From Prevotellaceae bacterium (lineage in GTDB: Bacteria; Bacteroidota; Bacteroidia; Bacteroidales; Paludibacteraceae), in NCBI GenBank assembly GCA_031290375.1, contig JAITNR010000063.1:1-18305 (forward strand): a DNA stretch of 18,305 nt, given 5' to 3'. Below are positions 7,158 through 14,771 of this stretch, in pieces (the first letter of the stretch is position 1; each line of letters begins with the position of its first letter). A program made the translations under genes and the position numbers. Under the pieces are notes generated by a model, which ran no database searches, was not told the origin of the DNA, and was given only the letters and a program-made list of their open reading frames with translations.

Positions 7158-7727
7158 ATGGGTTATTTTAAACATGAATCTGCTTATGTAGATGACAATT
7201 GCGAGATTGGTGAAGGGACAAAGATTTGGCATTTTTCTCACATAATGTCATACTGTCAGATAGGTGAGAACTGTAATATTGGGCAAAACGTTGTTGTATC
7301 TCCCAAGGTTATTTTGGGTAAAAATGTGAAGATACAGAATAATGTTTCGGTTTATACCGGCGTAACTTGCGAGGATGACGTATTTCTTGGTCCTTCGGTT
7401 GTTTTTACAAACATAATCAACCCTCGCAGTCAGGTAGACCGAAAACATAAATTCAAGGCTACCCTGCTCAAACGCGGCTGTTCTGTTGGAGCTAATGCTA
7501 CTATTATTTGCGGCAATCAGATTGGTGAATACGCAATGATAGGTGCCGGGTCGATAGTTACCAAAAACGTTTTGCCTTTTGCTTTGGTTATGGGCAATCC
7601 TGCCAAACAAACGGGCTGGGTGAGCCGAAACGGACATCGTTTGTACTTTGACGATGACGGCTTCGCAATATGCCACGAAACAAAGGAACAATACGTCTTA
7701 ACTAACGGGGTGGTAACACGTGAATAA
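7158..7727 (+). CDS. wbpD: UDP-2-acetamido-3-amino-2,3-dideoxyglucuronate N-acetyltransferase-like protein
   Basis: A 189-residue left-handed beta-helix (hexapeptide repeat) acetyltransferase of the WbpD/WlbB type. The N-terminus YVDDNCEIGEGTKIWHFSHI and the turns IGENCNIGQNV and VILGKNVKIQNNV form the helix. The family-typical segment FTNIINPRSQVDRK, the region LLKRGCSVGANATIICG, and IGAGSIVTKNVLPFALVMGNP follow in order. WbpD acetylates the 3-amino group of a UDP-2,3-diaminoglucuronate precursor with acetyl-CoA in the cytoplasm, a step towards O-antigen in Pseudomonas and towards the Wbp/Vim linking sugar in Porphyromonas. The partner genes wbpA, wbpB and wbpE are not in the window. It overlaps the next gene by 8 bp, suggesting translational coupling. 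Confidence 0.82.
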   Translation: MGYFKHESAYVDDNCEIGEGTKIWHFSHIMSYCQIGENCNIGQNVVVSPKVILGKNVKIQNNVSVYTGVTCEDDVFLGPSVVFTNIINPRSQVDRKHKFKATLLKRGCSVGANATIICGNQIGEYAMIGAGSIVTKNVLPFALVMGNPAKQTGWVSRNGHRLYFDDDGFAICHETKEQYVLTNGVVTRE

Positions 7728-8967
7728 AAAGAAAGTCTTAACGATATTTCTGTTTTGCCTCTGTTTGAGTGCAAAGGCGCAATTTTCGGTGTCATCAACC
7801 AGTCAATATTTGCAGCTTGCGAATGTAACTAACGTTGATGCGGTTTTTCTGTTCAATGGCATTGACCCTTTGACCGAAATCACGTATACCGGTGGCGGAA
7901 CTACGGAATGGCGGCTTTATGACGGCAGTTTTTATTCCAATCAGGCATCTGTTTCGCCGGATGACGCCACCGGTTATATCGTCAGAGTAAATGGGACGAA
8001 TGCGTACTGGATTTGGGTGATTGACTGTTCGCTTTATCCTGTTGTTTACGACAATTTGCAGGTTTCTTACAATCAGCCGAATCCCTGTGAAAATCTTATT
8101 CTTGAAGCTTCTCTAACGGTGCCGGATTTGGTTTATTATGACAAAAATAATGTTAGAAGAATATTGCCCCGTACTTTTACGCTCAAATATACGGACTATG
8201 AGTTTGCCTCGGAGAGTTGGCAGGATAAGCCTGTGTCGAACACATACGAGTATCCTTTTTCTCCTGTTACTTTGCCGGCGCCGAAAAAGGATGTAACTTT
8301 TACGCTTTCGGGAGATAATTATGCCGCTGAAATGGGGCTTGCTGCGGACAGTATTCAGGTTGATTATCTGGCTGTGGCGGTGGCGGTACATCCGAAAGGC
8401 ACTATCGAGGAGCGTGCCGGCATGAACGAATATGAAAGAAGTGATGAAAGCCAAACAGTGTTGAAAGGTTCCGGTCCGCTTGTGATATCTTTTGAGAGCC
8501 GGGCAAATGTGCCTGTTGCCGCTTTTTTTGAGTGGATTGTTTATGATGAGGCTACTCCGCAGAGTTATTATCGGTATAATGATGAAAATCTTCGTTATAC
8601 TTTCAAAAAAACGGGTGATTACATTGCGAAATTGACTGCCAAAAGTGCCGGTGGCTGTGAGGCAATTGATTCGTTGCGGATAAATGTAACCGAATCGCTG
8701 TTGGAAGTTCCAAATGCCTTTTCGCCTAATGGAGATGGTATGAATGACGAGTTTAGGGTGGTGTTCAGGTCGATAGCCACGTTTAATATTGCTGTTTATA
8801 ATCGTTGGGGAAAAGTAGTGTATAAAGGCACAGACCCGTCCAAAGGCTGGAACGGACGAATAAATGGGAAAGAGGCAGCCGCCGGTGGTTATTACTACCT
8901 GATAGAAGCAGTCGGAACAGACGGCACTAAATATCATAGAAGAGGACATGTAGCACTGTTCAGGTAG
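7720..8967 (+). CDS. T9SS type-B sorting domain protein (gliding-motility C-terminal domain)
   Basis: A 415-residue exported protein starting at GTG, with a clear signal peptide (residues 2-18, cut near AKA-Q). No ATG lies near enough to replace that start while keeping the signal peptide. The middle looks like beta-sandwich modules without known catalytic motifs, with a possible PKD-like fold at about 240-325. The C-terminal 85 residues form a type-B T9SS sorting domain: VPNAFSPNGDGMNDEF, then IAVYNRWGKVVYKG, GWNGRINGK, GGYYYLIEAVGTDG and a final GHVALFR. This directs outer-membrane translocation by T9SS. Function of the passenger is unknown. It overlaps wbpD by 8 bp, and its 3' end overlaps that of convergent mutL by 8 bp, leaving no terminator between them. 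Confidence 0.88.
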   Translation: MNKKKVLTIFLFCLCLSAKAQFSVSSTSQYLQLANVTNVDAVFLFNGIDPLTEITYTGGGTTEWRLYDGSFYSNQASVSPDDATGYIVRVNGTNAYWIWVIDCSLYPVVYDNLQVSYNQPNPCENLILEASLTVPDLVYYDKNNVRRILPRTFTLKYTDYEFASESWQDKPVSNTYEYPFSPVTLPAPKKDVTFTLSGDNYAAEMGLAADSIQVDYLAVAVAVHPKGTIEERAGMNEYERSDESQTVLKGSGPLVISFESRANVPVAAFFEWIVYDEATPQSYYRYNDENLRYTFKKTGDYIAKLTAKSAGGCEAIDSLRINVTESLLEVPNAFSPNGDGMNDEFRVVFRSIATFNIAVYNRWGKVVYKGTDPSKGWNGRINGKEAAAGGYYYLIEAVGTDGTKYHRRGHVALFR

Positions 8968-10771
8968 GGAAATAAAATTGCTTGATAATTTCTTCGTCAG
9001 GGATAATGATGATGATTTTTTCTCCGTTTATGGCGTAATTGGGATTTTGACACTTGAAAAGCGACCCTGCCAAAGTTGTTGCTTCTTCCGAATTGAGTTT
9101 TGAAAAAGACCATTTTGCGTAACTTTTTGACATCTGAATGGCAATTTTTTCATAAATCTCTTTTTCAATAGAATTTTCACCTGTAAAAGCAAGTATGTTG
9201 TGCAACAGTTCGGGGATATTCCGTGTTTCTGTAAGCAGGGATGGAATGCCGGAAATCAGATAGAAGTTGTCGTTTTCTTTTTCAAACTCAAAGCCGACAG
9301 CGGTTAAATCGGGTAAAATTTCATCGAAGAGTGGTTTTTCTTCTGTTGTGATTGCGAAAGTTTCGGGGAAAAGTACTTTTTGAATTGCGCTTTGTTGCAG
9401 TTGCAGTTGCAGGATAATTTTTTCGTAGGTTATCCTCTCTATGGCGCGCTGGCAATCAATAATCATCAAGCCCGACTTGACGGATGTAAGCAGATATTTT
9501 TCTTTATAGAGATAGAAGCCTGATAAATTTTCATCTGTCGGAACTGTAATTTGTTGCTGATTATCAGCTTGCCTGTCTGAAACTGAACGTTCATTTTTTT
9601 CATAAAGCAATTCCCAATTTTTTATTGAAGAATGCTGATTGGAGTTATGAGAATGCGTATTAAACGGATTATAATCGGGATTATATGATGGTCTGGGCAT
9701 TTGGGCATTGTTATTTTGCCTGTATGGTGGTATATTAATGTTGCCCTCAGTGTTGAAATCAATTGATGGCGTAAAGTTAAATTTGCCCAAAGACTCCTTG
9801 ACGCAAGCCATTAGGATAACCCAAATTTCGCGTTCATCTTCAAATTTTATCTCTGTTTTGGTGGGGTGAATATTCACATCAATATTTGCAGGATTGACAT
9901 CAAAAGAAATAAAGTAGTTAGGTTGAGTATCGGGCTGCAGCATATTTTCGTATGCACTTTGCACAGCTTTGTTCAGGTATGGATGGCGCATAAAACGCCC
10001 GTTTACAAAGAAAAATTGATTGGCAGCCTTGCTTGCGGTTTGTGGATTGCCAACGAAGCCTGAGATTTTTACAATAGATGTTTCGGCTGCAACTGCGATG
10101 AGTTGATTTGCGTAGTTTTTGTTTTTTTTGCTGAAAATTTGTGTTATTCGTTGTTTAAAATTGCAGGCTGGCAGTTCAAAGAGTTTGTCGGTATCGTTGT
10201 AAAGTTCAAAACTTATACCTGCATTTGCTAATGCAACACGTTGAAATTCGACAATTATATTTCTTAGTTCGGTCTCTTCTGATTTCAAAAACTTCCTTCT
10301 TGCCGGCACATTGAAAAACAGGTTTTTCACTAAGAAGGTAGTGCCTTCTGCGCATGCAACCGGCTCGTGTTTGATAATGTCAGAGGCAGCCGTTTCGATA
10401 AAAGTACCAAAATCGGTGTCTTTCTGCCTTGTTTTCAAATCCACAGCTGCCACAGCTGCAATGGAAGCAAGTGCTTCGCCTCTGAACCCCATTGTTCTGA
10501 GGTTGAACAGGTCGTTCGGATGGGAAATTTTTGAAGTTGCGTGCCGTTCAAAAGCCATTCGTGCGTCTGTATGTGACATACCTTTGCCGTTATCAAACAC
10601 CTGAACGAGGGTTTTGCCTGCATTTTTCACTACTACGCAAATGTTTGTGGCAGTTGCGTCAAGTGCGTTTTCCATTAACTCCTTGACAACTGAGGCAGGG
10701 CGTTGAATGACTTCTCCCGCAGCAATTTGATTGGCAACAGAATCGGGTAAAAGATGAATTATATCACTCAT
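8960..10771 (-). CDS. mutL: DNA mismatch repair protein MutL
   Basis: A 603-residue GHKL ATPase that couples MutS recognition to strand processing. N-terminal motifs are intact: GEVIQRPASVVKELMENALDA with catalytic Glu34, DNGKGM at 60-65, GFRGEALASIAAV at 95-107, VPARRKFLKS, and IDVNIHPTKTEIKFED at 297-312. A linker rich in Asn and Gln spans about 340-410. In the C-terminal domain the place of the endonuclease motif DQHA(x)2E(x)4E is taken by DCQRAIERITYE (439-450): the acidic residues remain but the histidine is Gln. The usual CPHGRP zinc motif is replaced by CQNPNYAINGEK (574-585). Nicking activity may be altered or lost; such divergence occurs in Bacteroidota MutL. It is 37 bp downstream of the O-antigen ligase-like gene, probably the same transcript. 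Confidence 0.95.
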   Translation of the reverse strand: MSDIIHLLPDSVANQIAAGEVIQRPASVVKELMENALDATATNICVVVKNAGKTLVQVFDNGKGMSHTDARMAFERHATSKISHPNDLFNLRTMGFRGEALASIAAVAAVDLKTRQKDTDFGTFIETAASDIIKHEPVACAEGTTFLVKNLFFNVPARRKFLKSEETELRNIIVEFQRVALANAGISFELYNDTDKLFELPACNFKQRITQIFSKKNKNYANQLIAVAAETSIVKISGFVGNPQTASKAANQFFFVNGRFMRHPYLNKAVQSAYENMLQPDTQPNYFISFDVNPANIDVNIHPTKTEIKFEDEREIWVILMACVKESLGKFNFTPSIDFNTEGNINIPPYRQNNNAQMPRPSYNPDYNPFNTHSHNSNQHSSIKNWELLYEKNERSVSDRQADNQQQITVPTDENLSGFYLYKEKYLLTSVKSGLMIIDCQRAIERITYEKIILQLQLQQSAIQKVLFPETFAITTEEKPLFDEILPDLTAVGFEFEKENDNFYLISGIPSLLTETRNIPELLHNILAFTGENSIEKEIYEKIAIQMSKSYAKWSFSKLNSEEATTLAGSLFKCQNPNYAINGEKIIIIIPDEEIIKQFYFPT

Positions 10772-10808
10772 TTTATTTTAATATGTTTTTTTAGCGAATA
10801 ATAAATTT

Positions 10809-12218
10809 CTATGTCACATCTTGTGTTTTGTTTTTTGTATTCTGCATCAAAACGCAGGTAAACAGAACAAAATAATTTATTCCTTTGTCTAAGGATAACG
10901 GCATTTCAATCATCATCACCACAAAAAAGAGAATAAAGAAGGCAAATAAAAGTATGTTTTTTGATTTAACCGACACATAAATCAGATAAACTGAAATAGC
11001 TATACTTAGCAATAATCCCACGATTCCTGTTTGCATCAGATCTCCGACAAACTGATTGTGGGGGTTGTGTATGTTGATTTTTGCAAGCGGGTAGCCAACA
11101 AGGTTTGCAATTTGTTGCGAATCAAAAAGTTGTACCATTCCTCCGGTACCTGTTCCTAACCAGAAATGATTTTTTATGTAATAAAAGGCGGTGGCATAGT
11201 TTTGTATCCTTGTTTCGTCGTGTAGAAAAATTGAAAATTCTTTATTAAAGATTATTGATAATAAAACTGTTAAAAAAATAAATATCATCATATTGATAAT
11301 AAACAGTTTTTTATTTTTTCTAAAAAATGAAAAGTAAAACATTAGCATAATCAGTCCAAGTACTAACAATCCTGTTCTGCTTTGAGTTATAATTACTATA
11401 ATGATGCTTGCTGCGGCAAACAGCACCAACTCCAAAATTCCGGGTTTAAATTCAAACTTGTATTGTCTAAATATCAGTCCAAAGCAGAGTAATGTCAGAT
11501 AAAAGATTGCATTGTAGGTGGGATGTTTGTAGTTTGTCCACCAAAAAACTATGTTATACGGGGCGTAGCAACCGAAATTTGTCTTGCTTGATACGAACCA
11601 GTCGCTCAGTTTGAGTCCAAGCATTCGGCTTTCCAAAACCCAACAGCATAGCGAGAGAAAAAGAAAAATCAGGGCAGCACGAAAAAGTACCATTAAAATC
11701 AGGTTGATTTCACGCTTTTGGAGGCGAAACAGACAAAAAGCAAGCGGAATAATGATAAATGGTAAATATCTGACAATAAAATGCTTATATCCTGTAAAAT
11801 CTATTGCCCAAAAATATGAAACAAGATGCCACAAAAAGTAGGTAAAAAAAAGAATATAAATCGTATGAAGTTTGTAAAATTTTCGTTCAAAGGCAAAAAA
11901 AACAAGAGTGCAACTTAAAAAAACAATTGTATTGTTTGTTATATATCTCTCTCTGTAGATGAGACTTAACAAAAACATTGCTATGCCAATCAACAATATT
12001 TTTCTTGTATACATGATTTGCCTGAAATATTTTGAACAAAGCAAAAAAAGTATTGGCAGAACGGTAACAACTGCCAAAATTGTTTTGTAATATTGTGTCG
12101 CAATAAAGTTGTTAAAACCACTCGGCAAGCGAATGCCACAACACAGCACAATCGCAAAAGTCAACATCAGAAATGTCGGCAAAATATACTCTACTTTTAT
12201 GATTTTTAACCCATTCAT
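10809..12218 (-). CDS. O-antigen ligase/polymerase-like membrane protein
   Basis: A 469-residue polytopic membrane protein with about ten to twelve hydrophobic segments. The frame is open upstream to 12359, but that extension overlaps the preceding glycosyltransferase; the ATG at 12218, 17 bp after that gene's stop, starts the first membrane region sensibly. Wzy_C-type features are a large periplasmic loop (about 325-400) with NPHNQFVGDLMQTGIVGLLL, and an upstream QSRTGLLVLGLI segment with the conserved Arg. Members either polymerise O-antigen or ligate it to lipid A core at the periplasmic face; sequence alone does not separate Wzy from WaaL. Context (GT2-like gene before it, wbpD nearby) fits surface polysaccharide assembly. 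Confidence 0.82.
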   Translation of the reverse strand: MNGLKIIKVEYILPTFLMLTFAIVLCCGIRLPSGFNNFIATQYYKTILAVVTVLPILFLLCSKYFRQIMYTRKILLIGIAMFLLSLIYRERYITNNTIVFLSCTLVFFAFERKFYKLHTIYILFFTYFLWHLVSYFWAIDFTGYKHFIVRYLPFIIIPLAFCLFRLQKREINLILMVLFRAALIFLFLSLCCWVLESRMLGLKLSDWFVSSKTNFGCYAPYNIVFWWTNYKHPTYNAIFYLTLLCFGLIFRQYKFEFKPGILELVLFAAASIIIVIITQSRTGLLVLGLIMLMFYFSFFRKNKKLFIINMMIFIFLTVLLSIIFNKEFSIFLHDETRIQNYATAFYYIKNHFWLGTGTGGMVQLFDSQQIANLVGYPLAKINIHNPHNQFVGDLMQTGIVGLLLSIAISVYLIYVSVKSKNILLFAFFILFFVVMMIEMPLSLDKGINYFVLFTCVLMQNTKNKTQDVT

Positions 12219-12235
12219 AATAATCTTGAGTGTAT

Positions 12236-13069
12236 TCAAACAATATTTCCAAACCTTTCGGGTAATTTCACCACAAGCCTCCAGCAAGCCATAGACGGCT
12301 TGTTCATGGCATAAACAGGTCGGATAAGGGTTTGAAAAATTCTTGCTATTGACAACCATTTATCGCCATCTTTTGCCCTCTTTTTTGTGATGAAACTGAT
12401 TGTCCTTAACCGTTTTTTGATATGTCCTGTCCAGCCTGTGCCTGTTCTGTCTTTGTCATTAAATCTCTGCATAATCATCTTATAATCGACACATCCAAAA
12501 TGGAAAAGATATAAATTTTCGTCAATTTTAAAATTATGTCCCTTAACCCGATGAAAGCCTGAACCCCAATGCAATGGCTTTGAAATTACGTTGGACTTTG
12601 TGTATCTTGACGAGACAAAAGCATAGCTTCTTTGTGCCAAAAACAACTGACTTTCATCTAATTGTGTTTCACAATTCATATTTTGCCCCACATCCAAACC
12701 GAGACCTGAAACAGAGGTATTTATCTCTATTTCAGATAAATATTCTGCCAAAGATTTGCCAAGTTTGGTATCTGCTGCCAAAAACTCGTCGGCATCAACT
12801 CCGATAACCAAATCGTATGTTTCAAATAACTCTGCTGCTTTTTGCGACAAAAAATCCGACCTTTGTTTATCCGCTTTAATTAACTGTTCTGCAATATGTT
12901 TTACACGAATAATATTTGCTTTTCCTGCAAATTGCGGCACAGGTTGGTCTTCTCCGTCCAAATAAACAAAAAGATTTTCCTGCCCAAATTCTTTTCCGTA
13001 ATATGCCACCCAGCGATTGAGAAAAAATTCATCATTGCGTGCCATTGTAACAACTGCTATTTTTTTCAT
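12236..13069 (-). CDS. Glycosyltransferase, GT2-like (Glyco_tranf_2_4 type)
   Basis: A 277-residue cytoplasmic or membrane-associated glycosyltransferase. It opens MKKIAVVTMARNDEFFLNRW, the family's typical nucleotide-sugar-binding start, followed by VAYYGKEFG and FVYLDGED. The metal-binding DxD is DAD at 92-94 in VIGVDADEFL. Later segments WGSGFHRVKGH and LYLFHFGCVDY (with His-Phe-x-Cys) also resemble this family. There is no membrane segment. It is the first gene of a probable operon with the O-antigen ligase-like gene and mutL; a Bacteroidota -7 motif lies upstream. The sugar transferred is unknown; a surface glycan is inferred from the neighbours. Confidence 0.82.
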   Translation of the reverse strand: MKKIAVVTMARNDEFFLNRWVAYYGKEFGQENLFVYLDGEDQPVPQFAGKANIIRVKHIAEQLIKADKQRSDFLSQKAAELFETYDLVIGVDADEFLAADTKLGKSLAEYLSEIEINTSVSGLGLDVGQNMNCETQLDESQLFLAQRSYAFVSSRYTKSNVISKPLHWGSGFHRVKGHNFKIDENLYLFHFGCVDYKMIMQRFNDKDRTGTGWTGHIKKRLRTISFITKKRAKDGDKWLSIARIFQTLIRPVYAMNKPSMACWRLVVKLPERFGNIV

Positions 13070-13090
13070 CTATTCAAAAAAATAATTGTG

Positions 13091-13098
13091 CAAAGTTA
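13091..13098 (-). promoter_or_regulatory. Candidate -7 element of the glycosyltransferase operon
   Basis: Minus-strand TAACTTTG, followed by C, matches TAnnTTTG and sits 21 bp before the ATG. The -33 position reads TTA, not TTG, at a 20 bp gap. It heads the divergent 255 bp intergenic region shared with the kor operon. Confidence 0.42.
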
Positions 13099-13272
13099 AT
13101 ATTTTTGTTTGATAAATTTAACTAATTGTGCAAATAAATCGGTTCCTGAATGAACTGCAACCTTTCTCAGTGCCTACGGCTTGATTTCAAGACATCGCAA
13201 TATTACCCCCAAAAATAGCACCTTGAAAAAGTTTTAACCGTTTTTTTCTTCAATTATAACAAAAAAAATGAT

Positions 13273-13280
13273 TAAATTTG
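13273..13280 (+). promoter_or_regulatory. Candidate -7 element of the kor operon
   Basis: Plus-strand TAAATTTG, followed by C, matches TAnnTTTG and lies 44 bp before the ferredoxin ATG, leaving an A-rich leader. The -33 position reads TTC at about 21 bp distance, so only the -7 half is convincing. The rest of the 13099-13272 spacer shows no structure I can name. Confidence 0.45.
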
Positions 13281-13324
13281 CAGATTAAAAGGAATTAATT
13301 TTTAACAAAAAAATATAAATATTT

Positions 13325-13552
13325 ATGGCAAAATTCAGAGGAGCAGTAGTGGTTGATACCGAACGCTGCAAAGGGTGCGAACTGTGCGTGGAGGCATGTC
13401 CGCAAGATGTTTTGGGTATGTCCCCAAAGGTAAACTCCAAAGGCTACCATTATTCTGATATGGTGGCAGAAGAAAATTGTATCGGCTGTATGGCTTGCGG
13501 TTACGTTTGCCCCGATGCTGTGATTTCTGTTTATAAAGTAACTAACGCATAA
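13325..13552 (+). CDS. korD: Ferredoxin-like delta subunit of 2-oxoacid:ferredoxin oxidoreductase
   Basis: A 75-residue protein with two [4Fe-4S] motifs: CKGCELCVEACP (Cys15, 18, 21, 25) and CIGCMACGYVCP (Cys52, 55, 58, 62). It is the electron-transfer subunit that takes electrons from the catalytic clusters to soluble ferredoxin. Being first in a delta-alpha-beta-gamma gene order supports this role over a free ferredoxin. The ATG is preceded by an A/T-rich leader without a Shine-Dalgarno sequence, as is usual in Bacteroidota. Confidence 0.88.
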   Translation: MAKFRGAVVVDTERCKGCELCVEACPQDVLGMSPKVNSKGYHYSDMVAEENCIGCMACGYVCPDAVISVYKVTNA

Positions 13553-13564
13553 AAAATTGTGATT

Positions 13565-14647
13565 ATGGAAGATATAAAATTAATGAAAGGAAACGAAGCA
13601 ATTGCACATGCTGCAATTCGCTGTGGAGCAGATGGTTATTTCGGTTATCCTATCACTCCCCAGTCGGAAGTGATGGAGACATTAATGGACGAAGCCCCCT
13701 GGAAAACTACAGGCATGGTTGTTCTTCAAGCAGAGAGCGAAGTTGCTGCCATCAATATGGTGTATGGCGGTGCTGCTTGCGGTAAAAAAGTTATGACATC
13801 CTCTTCTTCTCCCGGTATCAGTCTGAAGCAGGAAGGTATTTCATATATTGCGGGTGCTGAATTGCCTTGCCTGATAGTAAACGTTATGCGTGGCGGACCG
13901 GGACTTGGTACTATCCAGCCTTCGCAGGCAGATTATTTTCAGACGGTCAAGGGCGGCGGACACGGCGACTATCGCCTGATTACCCTCTCCCCCGCTTCTG
14001 TTCAGGAAATGGCTGACTTTGTCGAACTTGGTTTTGAACTCGCTTTCAAATACAACAATCCCTCTATGATTTTGGCTGACGGCATTATCGGACAAATGAT
14101 GGAAAAAGTTGTGTTGCCTGACTTCAAACCTCGCAGAACAGATGACGAAACCCGCAAACAGTGCCCTTGGGGTACGATGGGAAAAGTTGAAGGAGAACAA
14201 CGTCATATCATCACATCACTCGCTTTGGAAGCCGATGTAATGGAGGCAACAAACAATCGTTTGCAGGCAAAATACAAGAAGATAGAAGAGGCTGAGGTAA
14301 GATTTGAAGAGATTAACTGCGATGACGCCGACTATATTTTTGTTGCATTCGGTTCGGGTGCGAGAATTTGTGCATCTGCAATGGAGGCGGCAAGAGCGGA
14401 GGGTATTAAGATTGGTGTTTTGCGTCCTATCACCCTGTGGCCCTTCCCAACAAAAGAAATCGCAAGACTCGCCAAAAAGGTAAAAGGCTTTATGGTAGTA
14501 GAATTCAGCGCTGGACAAATGGTTGAAGATGTTCGTCTTGCCGTTAACGGTGCTGTTCCTGTAGAATTTCATGGCAGAATGGGTGGAAACGTGCCTTCTT
14601 CCGAAGAAATAATTACAAAGTTTAAAGAAAAATTTAGTATAAAATAA
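13565..14647 (+). CDS. korA: 2-oxoacid:ferredoxin oxidoreductase alpha subunit (KorA/VorB type)
   Basis: A 360-residue subunit carrying the pyrimidine-binding domain for thiamine diphosphate and the transketolase C-terminal-like domain. Characteristic segments are GADGYFGYPITPQSEVME near the start, QAESEVAAINMVYGGAACG, SSSSPGISLKQEG and RGGPGLGTIQPSQADY; the C-terminal part holds FVAFGSGARI, VLRPITLWPFP and FSAGQMVEDVRLAV. The enzyme oxidatively decarboxylates a 2-oxoacid to acyl-CoA, reducing ferredoxin. Close relatives are annotated either as 2-oxoglutarate (Kor) or branched-chain 2-oxoacid (Vor) enzymes, so substrate is open. A GTG at 13559 could add two residues; ATG is preferred. It starts 12 bp after korD. 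A hairpin follows, and the beta gene comes only 1.9 kb later. Confidence 0.92.
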   Translation: MEDIKLMKGNEAIAHAAIRCGADGYFGYPITPQSEVMETLMDEAPWKTTGMVVLQAESEVAAINMVYGGAACGKKVMTSSSSPGISLKQEGISYIAGAELPCLIVNVMRGGPGLGTIQPSQADYFQTVKGGGHGDYRLITLSPASVQEMADFVELGFELAFKYNNPSMILADGIIGQMMEKVVLPDFKPRRTDDETRKQCPWGTMGKVEGEQRHIITSLALEADVMEATNNRLQAKYKKIEEAEVRFEEINCDDADYIFVAFGSGARICASAMEAARAEGIKIGVLRPITLWPFPTKEIARLAKKVKGFMVVEFSAGQMVEDVRLAVNGAVPVEFHGRMGGNVPSSEEIITKFKEKFSIK

Positions 14648-14663
14648 ATTATTACGTAATTGA

Positions 14664-14705
14664 CTTTCTTGAGGGGGCAAATTTACATTTGCCCCATTAA
14701 GAAAG
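14664..14705 (+). terminator. Strong hairpin after korA (terminator-like or attenuator, no T tract)
   Basis: GGGGCAAAT (14674-14682) pairs perfectly with ATTTGCCCC (14687-14695) across a 4-base loop, and an outer stem CTTTCTT (14664-14670) pairs with AAGAAAG (14699-14705) across a small internal loop. No run of T follows, so it is not a classical intrinsic terminator. It may weaken transcription into the following genes or stabilise the korDA message against 3' decay. Confidence 0.6.
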
Positions 14706-14771
14706 ACAGAATATTAGTTTAAATACTAAATGATATTCCACTTATGACAATACTGTTGATACAAAACAGTT

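Noticed and set aside
8113..8949. A 278-codon open frame on the minus strand, antisense to the T9SS type-B gene
   Set aside because: The plus-strand frame has a signal peptide and a recognisable sorting domain; the antisense product has no motif and an Arg/Ile/Ser-rich composition typical of shadow frames.
12219..12359. N-terminal extension of the O-antigen ligase-like protein from 12359
   Set aside because: It would overlap most of the end of the upstream glycosyltransferase and encodes a hydrophilic stretch unlike family starts; the ATG at 12218 follows the upstream stop closely.
13139..13260. Small RNA or riboswitch in the spacer between the glycosyltransferase and kor operons
   Set aside because: I saw no strong stem-loop with a terminator and no known aptamer motif in this stretch.
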